Of a stretch of DNA of 64,000 bases, positions 51,539-59,724 are shown piece by piece (the stretch's first letter is position 1; every line of letters begins with the position of its first letter). Source of the DNA: Proteus faecis (lineage in GTDB: Bacteria; Pseudomonadota; Gammaproteobacteria; Enterobacterales; Enterobacteriaceae); the NCBI RefSeq assembly GCF_003144395.1, contig NZ_PENZ01000034.1, positions 1 through 64,000 on the forward strand, given 5' to 3'. Position numbers and translations under genes: made by a program. Below the pieces are notes generated by a model, which was not told where the DNA came from, searched no databases, and worked only from the letters and a program-made list of their open reading frames with translations.

Positions 51539-51564
51539 AAGCTATCCTAAGATTAAGATAGCTT
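51539..51564. terminator. Hairpin terminator between ycdX and the chemoreceptor gene
   Basis: AAGCTATC and GATAGCTT with a ten-base loop; the minus strand has the better T tract (CTTTTTTATTC). Confidence 0.78.
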
Positions 51565-51589
51565 TTATGATATGAAGTGGCTTTAACAT

Positions 51590-53188
51590 TTACTGATGAA
51601 AAACAGTTAGTTCTTGTTTCAGTCTATCTGATTGTGTTTGCAATGAATCTAATGAACTAACTAATTCTCGTGTCATTGTTGCGTTAGCTTGTGTGGTTTG
51701 ATCTAATTGATTTATTGCATCTTCAATTTGAGCAATGCCATTACTTTGTTCATTTGTAGAAATAGAAATATCGTGGATCATTTCATTAATATTTTCAGTA
51801 TGCTTAGAAATATCTATCATATTATCGTTTGCGTCAGCGGCTAGCTGAAAGCACTGATTTATTTTTTTACTTGAATTAGCGACAAGTATTTTTATCTCTT
51901 TTGATGCTAAATTACAGCTAATGGATAATTCTCTTACTTCTTTAGCAACAACAGCAAAACCTTTTCCGTGTTCTCCCACTCTTGCCGCTTCTACGGCAGC
52001 ATTTAAAGCCAATAGGTTTGTTTGAAAGGCAATATTGTCGATCGTAGAAGTAATATCATTAATTTGTTCTGAGAACGTGACAACTTCATGCATATTTTCA
52101 ACAACGTTAGCGAGCATTTCATTGCTTTGGTGGATCATCGTATCTGCTTTTGTTACTAGCTCACATGATGCTTGTGTATTTTCTGCATGCTGTTTTGATG
52201 TAACACTTAATTGTCGTATTCCTGCGGAAGTTTCGAGTACGGCTGCTGATTGTTGTTCAACTCGAATAGCAAGATTATTGTTCATAACAGCAATATCACT
52301 TAATTCTGAATTAATAAGACCTGAGCTATGATTGATATTATTGACTATCCGTTTTATCTGATCTCGCATTTTTTGAATATTAGCAGTGAGAATATTTATT
52401 TCATATAGACCTTTTGTGGTGACATCGGTTGCTAATTTTCCATTGCTAATATCTTCAATATTTTTCATTATTGCGTTTAAAGGTGAAATAAAGTTTTTTC
52501 GCAGTACAACTTGGACTAAGAAAGAAAAGATAACAATTAAAACTGAAATAACGATTAAACTATAAATAATTTTATCGTACAGCAACTCACCTTCATCCAA
52601 TGAAGCTGTGTAATAGTTTTCTAGTTGTTGATGATAGGCTGTATAGGCTTGCTCAAAATTGTCTTGATAGGTTTGTGTTGGCTGATTTAAATACTCGTAT
52701 GTTTTGCCTTGTTCTAGGAAGGCTAAAAATTCAATGAGTGCTACATTAAGTTCAGTATATTTTTGCTCTAATTGTTGCACATAACTTTGATCTTCAACGT
52801 TATGAGGAAAATTTTTGAAACTTTCCCATCCATTTTCAACGTGCTGTAGCTTTTCTTTAGTTTGTTGTAATAATGAAGAGATGTCAGTGTTAGCTGTAGC
52901 CATTTTATTAATAATTAATAAGTGGCGAGAGCTGGCTCTATTTAAGGTATTACGCGTTTGTAGTAAATCCTCCCAAGTACTATTTAATAGTGATTGTTCA
53001 TGATAGATATTGTTTAATGTGTTTAAATTTCTCTTGTAATCATTAACTGAAGAGAGGAATAGAACACAGGCTAGACCAAGAAGTAAGATTAAAGAGCCTG
53101 TAATAAGCCAAACTAAAGTGGTGGTTTTTAAACCTGACATATTAAAAGAGACGTTTGGCAAATAACGTTGTTTTAAGTTGTTAAACAT
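51590..53188 (-). CDS. Methyl-accepting chemotaxis protein
   Basis: A 532-residue receptor. TM1 is at ~24-46 ([20 protein letters not shown]), followed by a ~155-residue periplasmic four-helix-bundle sensor, TM2 at ~208-230 ([20 protein letters not shown]), a HAMP linker and the cytoplasmic signalling hairpin with the conserved tip [20 protein letters not shown] and [16 protein letters not shown]. It ends ELTVFHQ without the NWETF-type CheR-docking tail. The ligand is unknown. It is monocistronic. Confidence 0.93.
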   Translation of the reverse strand: MFNNLKQRYLPNVSFNMSGLKTTTLVWLITGSLILLLGLACVLFLSSVNDYKRNLNTLNNIYHEQSLLNSTWEDLLQTRNTLNRASSRHLLIINKMATANTDISSLLQQTKEKLQHVENGWESFKNFPHNVEDQSYVQQLEQKYTELNVALIEFLAFLEQGKTYEYLNQPTQTYQDNFEQAYTAYHQQLENYYTASLDEGELLYDKIIYSLIVISVLIVIFSFLVQVVLRKNFISPLNAIMKNIEDISNGKLATDVTTKGLYEINILTANIQKMRDQIKRIVNNINHSSGLINSELSDIAVMNNNLAIRVEQQSAAVLETSAGIRQLSVTSKQHAENTQASCELVTKADTMIHQSNEMLANVVENMHEVVTFSEQINDITSTIDNIAFQTNLLALNAAVEAARVGEHGKGFAVVAKEVRELSISCNLASKEIKILVANSSKKINQCFQLAADANDNMIDISKHTENINEMIHDISISTNEQSNGIAQIEDAINQLDQTTQANATMTRELVSSLDSLQTQSDRLKQELTVFHQ

Positions 53189-53734
53189 GTAATGTTATTT
53201 CCTTTTTCATAAAAATATAACTGTGTAATTTATTGATTTTTAAGTTTTATTTTTACTTCCTGTAACTGGTATAGACAAAGAATAAAAAAACACATGAAAA
53301 TATGTTTTTAGGTCACTCTTTGATTTAATGCCATATATCCTTTTGATTTTTTCAAATACTAAAAAATAGTATCGGCATTTTATAAATATTCTTTATGCTT
53401 ATTTATTGTTCTAATTAATAAATTTATCAAATGTATTTTATTGCTTCGTAATGCTTTGATTTTTAATTAATTTTTCTTAAATATTAAAAGTTAAAGATAA
53501 ATAATAAAAATGATATAAAAGATACCTCCTTAGAGAATGGTAGTTAACCTGTTGATTTATTATTAATTTTATGTAATTAACTCATTTCTTTTTAAACAAT
53601 TAGGTTTAAATAGTGTGAGTGTTTCTATTTATAAAATAAAAAAGTAATAATGATTAAAACAGCAATAAATTAAATTATTTTTTGTTTATTTAATAGAACA
53701 AATAAGAGACTCTAACGTTATAAGTGAGAGGGAA
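53189..53734. other. Gene-free AT-rich gap upstream of the chemoreceptor
   Basis: About 545 bases with no convincing frame; the part next to 53188 presumably holds the chemoreceptor promoter, not resolved by eye. Confidence 0.4.
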
Positions 53735-53771
53735 GCAAAAAGATCCCTAAAGAATGATAGCGTGAAGGGAT
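53735..53771 (-). terminator. Terminator of the CYTH gene
   Basis: ATCCCT and AGGGAT arms, followed on the minus strand by CTTTTTG. Confidence 0.6.
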
Positions 53772-53779
53772 AAATGTAT

Positions 53780-54331
53780 TTATGATTTTAAGTTATTTAA
53801 CATTAGTGTCTTATAGTTCTTTTTCTCAAGATTTTTATCTGTGAAGCCAAATTTTGCGGCTAAATGCCTTAGTTGGTCAATATAGAGTGGGAGTTTACTT
53901 GGGTCGTCAGTCATAATGGCAAACTCAGCAAATGAGCCTAATTTATCTAACTTATCAATAGTGATATGAAACTTATCTAGAAAATAAATTTCTCTTGATT
54001 TTGTATAATTGAGAATACAATGGTAGCCAAGAGTCGTAAATATAGAGACAGTTTTTTCTGCATCTTCGATACGAACTGCTTCACATTGCGATAAATCAGG
54101 ACCTTTAACGATAAGAAGATTTATTCCTGCGGGATGCATTTTTCTTATACATAAACTGATAGTAGGAGCTGAAAATTCAGTATTATCATGTTCCATGTAC
54201 CAATCTGTTTCTTTATTTTCAGGCGTAAATAATGTGGCACCTGCTTTTTTTAATTCATTAATAAAATTTTCTGAATTTTGAAGGTGATATTTTAGTTCAG
54301 CTTCAAATTTGCCTTGAAAATGTTCAGACAT
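53780..54331 (-). CDS. CYTH-domain protein, class IV adenylate cyclase type
   Basis: A 183-residue protein with the CYTH signature ExExK near the start (KFEAELKYHL), then TDWYMEHDNTEF, SLCIRKMHPAGINLLIVKGP, AVRIEDAEKTVSIFTTLGY, TKSREIYFLDKFHITIDKLD and a closing LGSFAEFAIMTDD strand. This tunnel-fold family includes CyaB adenylate cyclase and thiamine-triphosphatase; the length and N-terminal EAELKYHL resemble the CyaB class. Which activity it has cannot be told from sequence. It is a single gene with its own terminator. Confidence 0.85.
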   Translation of the reverse strand: MSEHFQGKFEAELKYHLQNSENFINELKKAGATLFTPENKETDWYMEHDNTEFSAPTISLCIRKMHPAGINLLIVKGPDLSQCEAVRIEDAEKTVSIFTTLGYHCILNYTKSREIYFLDKFHITIDKLDKLGSFAEFAIMTDDPSKLPLYIDQLRHLAAKFGFTDKNLEKKNYKTLMLNNLKS

Positions 54332-54516
54332 ACGTTTTCCCCCAATTAGCGTTAATGAATTATAGCATTAACAATGAGTCCTTTTGGGATAAAAAACTTT
54401 TAATGCTATTTAATTATTTTATTTAAATTAGATAAAAGTGTTTAAATACAACAATAGATAACGTTATTATGAAATAAGGGCAGGGGATATAATGTTATTA
54501 ATAAAGAAAAGAGTTA

Positions 54517-54545
54517 GAAAAAATAAAGGGGCATTACCCCCTTTA
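54517..54545 (-). terminator. Terminator of the DUF2628 gene
   Basis: TAAAGGGG and CCCCTTTA pair over eight bases and run into TTTTTTC on the minus strand, three bases after the stop. Confidence 0.85.
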
Positions 54546-54548
54546 TTA

Positions 54549-54929
54549 TTACAGAACACCTTCAAATGGGTTCCAACTTTGATCATTTTTAGTTTCTTTT
54601 AAGTAATAGGCATAGTTGGCTGTTATAGCCCATAAAATGTTAACTGCAATACCCACCACATTGATAACACCATTATTTACAGGTAAAAAACCAATAATTG
54701 TAAAAATAGCAATATTAATAGCAAATAATGTTAATGCTTTGCGCCATAAACCTAAAATAAGAAAGTAAATAAAACCAAAGAAAAATGCCCAGATATTCAT
54801 TCCAATAAGAATTCGTTTTCCAAAGGCTAGCTCTTTATAAGCTGCTTTAAATTCTGGTGTTTTAGGTGAACCATATTTGTCAAAAAATGAAAAACGCTCT
54901 TGCCACTTTTCAGAAAGTTCTTTATTCAT
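54549..54929 (-). CDS. DUF2628 inner-membrane protein
   Basis: A 126-residue protein starting MNKELSEKWQERFSFFDKYG. The soluble start (PKTPEFKAAYKEL) is followed by three membrane segments (about 41-60, 65-82, 87-112). The FFDKYGSP...F-x-x-A-Y-K phrase and the following hydrophobic trio match DUF2628. AAGGAA supports this start rather than the upstream ATG at 55007. Function unknown. The gap to the stress-protein gene holds only its terminator. Confidence 0.84.
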   Translation of the reverse strand: MNKELSEKWQERFSFFDKYGSPKTPEFKAAYKELAFGKRILIGMNIWAFFFGFIYFLILGLWRKALTLFAINIAIFTIIGFLPVNNGVINVVGIAVNILWAITANYAYYLKETKNDQSWNPFEGVL

Positions 54930-55188
54930 TTTAATTCCTTTCACCCTATTGATTAAAGTTAGTCTTAATAGAAAAAGTATCTTTACATAATTTAACATTA
55001 TGAACAATATAAATTTATTATGAGATGAATAAATATATTTGTTTATATAAAAAGCATTAAAGTGAATATGTTTGTGGTGTTTTTTAATAATTATCTTATT
55101 GTTTCAGAATATGTTTTTAATCATTACTCTTAAAGATAAGAACGATAAAATAAAATATCATTTTGAATGGATTTTATAGTGAAAAGAA

Positions 55189-55225
55189 TAAGAAATCTGG
55201 CTTATGACAAATACCAGATTTCTTA
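55189..55225 (-). terminator. Terminator of the universal stress protein gene
   Basis: TAAGAAATCTGG and CCAGATTTCTTA form a perfect 12-pair stem with a T-rich exit on the minus strand. Confidence 0.85.
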
Positions 55226-55244
55226 TGGAAGATGGGGTGAGCGA

Positions 55245-55679
55245 TTAGCGCACGACTAATACAGATGATTCTGCATAACTGACCACAGAAGATGCGGTAG
55301 AACCTAGAAGATAAGTTTTCATACCAGGATTACGAGAACCAATGACAATTAGCTCTGCTTGAATTTTTTTTGCGGTTTCTAAAATTTTATCGCGAGGATT
55401 ACCTATAGATACATAAAATTGAGTTGTACTATTGGGAATGTCAATATGCGATAAGTTTTCTTTTAGTGTGGATAATGCAATTTCAATCCGTTGTTTGTCA
55501 CTTGCTAGTCTGTCTTGTCCTGCGAATGCAAATCCGACAAAAGACTCATAACTTGGAATGACTGATAAAAAATGAATATTCAATTTGTCAGCGACAGACA
55601 ATGCTTTTAGATGAGACACAACCTTGTCCAATAAACCAAGCTCTGTAAAATCAACGGGTACTAACACTGTTTTTGTCAT
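55245..55679 (-). CDS. Universal stress protein (UspF-like)
   Basis: A 144-residue UspA-domain protein. TKTVLVPVDFTELGLLDKVV opens the fold; ELIVIGSRNPGMKTYLLGST with SSVVSYAESSVLVVR supplies the ATP-binding G-x2-G-x9-G(S/T) region. It resembles the nucleotide-binding UspF/UspG group rather than UspA. Such proteins accumulate in stationary phase and under stress. GGAGCCAC lies ahead of the ATG. It is monocistronic. Confidence 0.9.
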   Translation of the reverse strand: MTKTVLVPVDFTELGLLDKVVSHLKALSVADKLNIHFLSVIPSYESFVGFAFAGQDRLASDKQRIEIALSTLKENLSHIDIPNSTTQFYVSIGNPRDKILETAKKIQAELIVIGSRNPGMKTYLLGSTASSVVSYAESSVLVVR

Positions 55680-56357
55680 AGTGGCTCCTAATTAACCTTT
55701 TATTATGATTAGGGCTTTAATATTAATTTTTTGTGCATACAAATATGAGTTACCTACTAATCTTATCAGTCAAAATGAAAAACTGCACAAAAATTGAAAT
55801 TATTTTTATTTTTTGAGAGTTATGTATTTTTTTATATGAAAAAAAGTGAAAAAGAATGGATGTCTGAGCAAACGAATATGTAGCAATATCAAATGGAAAT
55901 TATAAAAAATAGCGAATAATAATAGCTAATGGATGGATGTTTTATTTTTCTAGTATTGATAGTTATAGATATTATTTTGTTGATATATGACAAAGATTAT
56001 TTTTTATATTTTTCATAGGTAAGATATGATCTTTATTTAATATTAATTTGTATATTTTGGGTTATAAAGAAAAGTTTAATAAATATGAAAAATTGAAACT
56101 GAAAAATAATATTCATATATTTCAACTTGTTATGATTTTTTCTTTAATGGATAAATGCATATTTACTCTTAATGATAATAAGTGCTATTTAGCTTTCTAA
56201 GAGTATTAAAAACATATTACAAATGAGATTGGTTTTTATTTTTATTACAGGTAATTAATTGAAAAAAATAAATAAACCACACCTAAATCGCTATATTTTT
56301 ATTTTTAACTGTGCATAATACCCATAATGTTAATTTTCATCGCAAAGGACGTAAAAT
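55680..56357. other. Gene-free AT-rich gap upstream of ftnA
   Basis: About 680 bases at very low GC with no plausible frame. It must contain the divergent promoters of the stress-protein and ferritin genes; no clear Fur box could be assigned by eye. Confidence 0.4.
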
Positions 56358-56861
56358 ATGTTACATCAAGATATGATCAATAAATTGAATGAACAGTTAA
56401 ATTTAGAGTTTTACTCGGCAAATCTGTATTTGCAAATGAGTGCTTGGTGCGACGATAAAGGATTTGATGGTGCTGCTAAATTTTTAAAAGCTCACTCTCG
56501 TGAAGAAATGGAACATATGCACCGTTTATTTGATTACTTAAGTGATACAGGTGCAATGCCTTTACTTGGAGCGATTGAAGCTCCACCTGCTGAGTTTTCA
56601 TCATTAGCTGAGTTGTTCGATAAAACTTACAAACATGAAAAGCATATTACATCTGAGATTAATAAATTAGCACATGTTGCAATGACAACTCAGGATTATT
56701 CGACATTTAACTTCTTACAATGGTATGTTGCAGAGCAACATGAAGAAGAAAAATTATTCAAATCAATCCTAGATAAATTAGCAATGGTTGGTGACAGTGG
56801 CAAAGCTTTATTCTTATTAGATAAAGATCTGAACACATTATCAGCATCTGCACATGTTTAA
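56358..56861 (+). CDS. ftnA: Non-haem ferritin FtnA
   Basis: A 167-residue four-helix ferritin. Ferroxidase residues are in place: Glu17 and Tyr24 ([17 protein letters not shown]), Glu49/50 and His53 (REEMEHMH), Glu94 (HEKHITSEI) and the EQHEEE stretch near 129. There is no haem Met, so it is FtnA rather than bacterioferritin. It forms a 24-mer iron store. It is monocistronic with a terminator at 56893. Confidence 0.95.
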   Translation: MLHQDMINKLNEQLNLEFYSANLYLQMSAWCDDKGFDGAAKFLKAHSREEMEHMHRLFDYLSDTGAMPLLGAIEAPPAEFSSLAELFDKTYKHEKHITSEINKLAHVAMTTQDYSTFNFLQWYVAEQHEEEKLFKSILDKLAMVGDSGKALFLLDKDLNTLSASAHV

Positions 56862-56892
56862 TTTTTAGGCCTAAGCTAATAAATGACTTATT

Positions 56893-56927
56893 ACGCTCTG
56901 CTGTGAACGAATAGCAGGGCGTTTTTT
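56893..56927 (+). terminator. Terminator of ftnA
   Basis: ACGCTCTGCT and AGCAGGGCGT pair with one wobble around a ten-base loop, then TTTTT. The following 350 bases to the CopC gene hold nothing else recognisable. Confidence 0.85.
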
Positions 56928-57279
56928 ATTCTTCTGCATCGCCTTCCTTACTATTCTTATCTTTTATTTTTTCTCTTACTAATATTGTTTTTTTGCTCTT
57001 AAAAATACTTATTGAATGCTATTTATACAGGGGGATTATTTTACTTTTAGTTGTATTTGGCTATGTATTGAACTGTTTAGACTGTCAATAAGGGTATTAT
57101 ATTTTTTCGAAGTGTAAAAATGGGTGATATTTGAAACAGAAACTGCTCTAAATAACATATATTTTGAGTGCTAGTTCACAACCTTTTATTTCTAATATCA
57201 AGAAGCAAAGATCTTGACGTAAAATTGCTATAAAATATTTTCATAAATAAAAAAATCACCTGTAATTTAAGAGGTTATT

Positions 57280-57672
57280 ATGTCATTAAATACACTTAAG
57301 ACATCTTGGGGTAAATTATCGGCTATTGCTGTTTTATTCCTTGGTATGTCATACCAACAAGCATTAGCACATGCACACTTAAAATCACAGTTACCTGCTG
57401 AAGGTGCTGCTATTGAACAAGCACAAGCGCCTAAAGTTATCACGCTAGACTTTTCTGAAGGTATTGAATTAGCTTTTAGCAAAATCAAAGTCACTAATAG
57501 TGATGGCAAAGAAATCACCGTAGGAAAACTGAGTTTAGATCCTGTTAACAATACTAAATTATTATTGCCTTTAGAAAGTGATTTATCAGAAGGTGATTAT
57601 TTAGTTAATTGGAATGTTGTTTCTGTTGATGGACACAAGACAAAAGGTTCTTATCAATTTAGTGTAAAATAA
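57280..57672 (+). CDS. yobA: CopC-family periplasmic copper protein (YobA)
   Basis: A 130-residue protein. The signal peptide ends at ALAHA, so the mature chain starts with the CopC copper-binding His (HAHLKSQLPAEGAAIEQ). ITLDFSEGIELAFSKIKVTN and the closing VVSVDGHKTKGSYQFSVK supply the rest of the beta sandwich and the second His. Its stop overlaps the CopD start, as in the enteric yobA-yebZ-yebY operon for copper uptake or homeostasis. Confidence 0.94.
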   Translation: MSLNTLKTSWGKLSAIAVLFLGMSYQQALAHAHLKSQLPAEGAAIEQAQAPKVITLDFSEGIELAFSKIKVTNSDGKEITVGKLSLDPVNNTKLLLPLESDLSEGDYLVNWNVVSVDGHKTKGSYQFSVK

Positions 57673-58568
57673 TGACACCTGAAGACGTTTATATTTTATG
57701 CCGTTTTTTCCATTTCGTGGCAGTCATGTTTATGTTCGGACTGAGCTTCTCGGCTGCCATTCTTGCTAAAGATAAGTTCATTCCTCTTATTCAGGTTCGT
57801 TTGCGCCCCGCATTAGCTATTAGCACTGTTATCGTCTTTATTACGACTTATTTATGGATGATTGTGCAATCTGGTATTATGGGGGATGGTTGGGAAGATG
57901 CTTGGTCATTTGAAATATGGCGAGCCGTCTTAGGTACTTCGTTTGGTCAAATTTGGCAATGGCAATTGGTATTAGCAACCGCTGCATTGGCTATTTTATT
58001 TATACACCAACGCTATATTCGCAACTTTTCTTTATTAATTATTTCTTCAATTATGTTGATTTTACATGCATCAATTGGTCATGGTGCTATGTTTACAGGA
58101 TCAGAAGCGATATTCTATAAAGTTAATCAAAGTATTCATCTTATTAGCGCAGCGTATTGGTTTGGTGGTTTATGGCCATTTGTCACTTGTTTGCAGTTTT
58201 TACGGAATAAAGATGAGCTTGCAGATGGGATGATCAGGCCTATCATTGGTACAATGAAGCAGTTTTCACTTTTTGGTCATCTTGCTGTTTTATTGGTGAC
58301 GATTACCGGTATTATCAGTGCCATTATGTTAATTCCTGGATGGCCAGCAGTACAATTATCATCTGAATACCAAAGCATGTTATGGCTTAAAATTAGTTTA
58401 GTGTTGTTAATGCTTGGTTTAGCTGTAATCAATCGTTATGTCTTAGTTCCTCATATTCGTAAGAAAAATAACTTTCAATGGCTGCTAGTAAATAGTTGGC
58501 TTGAACTATTATTTGGAACAATGGTTATTTTTACCGTAGCCATCTTTGTGATTAACTCACCTGTATAG
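57672..58568 (+). CDS. yebZ: CopD-family inner-membrane copper protein (YebZ)
   Basis: A 298-residue protein with about eight membrane helices. The conserved His residues of CopD lie in LCRFFHFVAVMFMFGLSFSA, ILHASIGHGAMFTG and NQSIHLISAAYWFGGLWPF. It partners the periplasmic CopC. It is the second gene of the operon and overlaps yobA by one base. Confidence 0.93.
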   Translation: MTPEDVYILCRFFHFVAVMFMFGLSFSAAILAKDKFIPLIQVRLRPALAISTVIVFITTYLWMIVQSGIMGDGWEDAWSFEIWRAVLGTSFGQIWQWQLVLATAALAILFIHQRYIRNFSLLIISSIMLILHASIGHGAMFTGSEAIFYKVNQSIHLISAAYWFGGLWPFVTCLQFLRNKDELADGMIRPIIGTMKQFSLFGHLAVLLVTITGIISAIMLIPGWPAVQLSSEYQSMLWLKISLVLLMLGLAVINRYVLVPHIRKKNNFQWLLVNSWLELLFGTMVIFTVAIFVINSPV

Positions 58569-58615
58569 ATTGCGATATAATTTAAAAAACCTAATTTCTT
58601 AAGTGAGATATCTAC

Positions 58616-58960
58616 ATGAAACGTTTCTTATTCGCGGGAATGTTAATGCTCTTTACTTTTCAAGCATTCTCGGCGGCACCTATTTCAACGGTCAGTAAGC
58701 TTCAATTTGGTGACGATTGGCCATTTACACGTGAAGAAGTGATGCTTAATTGTCGTGCTGATGGTGCTTGGTTTGTGATTAATCCAGCAACACTGATGCA
58801 GTATCCTCTTAATGAAATTGCAATGAAACAAATGGAAAGTGGCAAAGTAAAAGCGCAGCTAATTGATGTTATTTTGCTACCAGATCCTCATTCACCTGAA
58901 AAGAAAAAATCAGTAGAAGTGATACAGAGCGCGATTAAGTCGCTTTGTGAGAACAATTAA
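58616..58960 (+). CDS. yebY: YebY, DUF2511 exported protein
   Basis: A 114-residue protein. The signal peptide ends near Ala20 (FQAFSAAPIST). Mature features: LQFGDDWPFTREEVMLNCRA, WFVINPATLMQYPLNEIA and the two cysteines (NCRA, SLCEN). It matches E. coli YebY, third gene of the yobA-yebZ-yebY operon, of unknown biochemical role in copper handling. SdsR RNA follows, as in E. coli. Confidence 0.92.
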   Translation: MKRFLFAGMLMLFTFQAFSAAPISTVSKLQFGDDWPFTREEVMLNCRADGAWFVINPATLMQYPLNEIAMKQMESGKVKAQLIDVILLPDPHSPEKKKSVEVIQSAIKSLCENN

Positions 58961-59169
58961 TCAATTGATTGATAATATAGATAAGAATTTTTTATTTTTA
59001 TCATGTTGATTTAAATAATAAAAATAAATAACAACGATTTTTTGAGTAGAAAATAGTGTGCTACTAGGTTGTTTACTGGATCTTTACATATTGTTAGCTA
59101 ATATTTAACAGTAGGTTGTGAGATAGAAAAGTCTGAGAAAGTCTGAGTGAGTTCTCGATTTTTGTTTAT

Positions 59170-59256
59170 GCCGTAAGCAACATTTTACTTTTTAGCGCAC
59201 GGCTCAAAATGAGCCATTTCCCTAAGCCAGATAAATGATTTATCTGGCTTTTTTTA
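59170..59256 (+). ncRNA. sdsR: SdsR (RyeB) small RNA
   Basis: ACTTTTTAGCGCACGGCTC then AAAATGAGCCATTTCCCT matches the highly conserved core of E. coli SdsR, including the GGCTC/GAGCC hairpin. AGCCAGATAAA/TTTATCTGGCT and seven T residues form the terminator (59225-59255). SdsR is a sigma-S-dependent, Hfq-binding RNA that represses porin and mismatch-repair mRNAs. Location just after yebY is also conserved. The 5' end is estimated. Confidence 0.87.
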
Positions 59257-59275
59257 TTTCGCTTTAGCATCCTCG

Positions 59276-59518
59276 TTATGCCACTTTTAAAATCCAGTGG
59301 TGATTATCTTTATCATAAGCATGGCGATAAAGCAGAATATTTTGATCTTTCAGTTGGGCTGGAATGCTGGTGTTTTCATCCCATCCATCTAATTGCATGC
59401 AAAATTCTTTGTCATAATCACATGGTATATGAATATAAGCTAATTGATTATCGGAAGAGTGTTTTAAAGTAATATCTTCAATTTCATAGCAAGCAATTTT
59501 CAACGTTATCTTTTTCAT
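59276..59518 (-). CDS. yebV: YebV-like protein (DUF1480)
   Basis: An 80-residue protein from the ATG at 59518 (GGAG upstream): MKKITLKIACYEIEDITLKH, IHIPCDYDKEFCMQLDGWDE, NTSIPAQL and LYRHAYDKDNHHWILKVA. The CMQLD-x-WD-x-x-TSIPA phrase is diagnostic of YebV. Function unknown. In E. coli, rsmF lies between yebT (letB) and yebV; here it does not. Confidence 0.9.
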   Translation of the reverse strand: MKKITLKIACYEIEDITLKHSSDNQLAYIHIPCDYDKEFCMQLDGWDENTSIPAQLKDQNILLYRHAYDKDNHHWILKVA

Positions 59519-59657
59519 AATAAAACTCCGGTTTAAGCGATGTTGTGTTCCGTTATGTTTTGTTAGAGGCATTTATTTCAAAGAATGCTTTTTGACCAAA
59601 CAGAATTAAGCATAGTATAAATGGAATCGATTTCCAAAATGTTTTTTGAAAATAAAA

Positions 59658-59686
59658 AAAGCGGATCATTTTTTGTGATCCGCTTT
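59658..59686 (-). terminator. Terminator of the letA-letB operon
   Basis: AAAGCGGATCA and TGATCCGCTTT pair perfectly over 11 bases with a T run on the minus strand. Confidence 0.93.
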
Positions 59687-59724
59687 AAATAAATCTTCTG
59701 AAATAGGGCTGAATTATCTAATTT

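Noticed and set aside
52035-52331. 98-codon plus-strand frame opposite the chemoreceptor signalling domain
   Set aside because: Antisense shadow of a highly conserved coding region; Ser/Cys-rich translation is typical of such artefacts.
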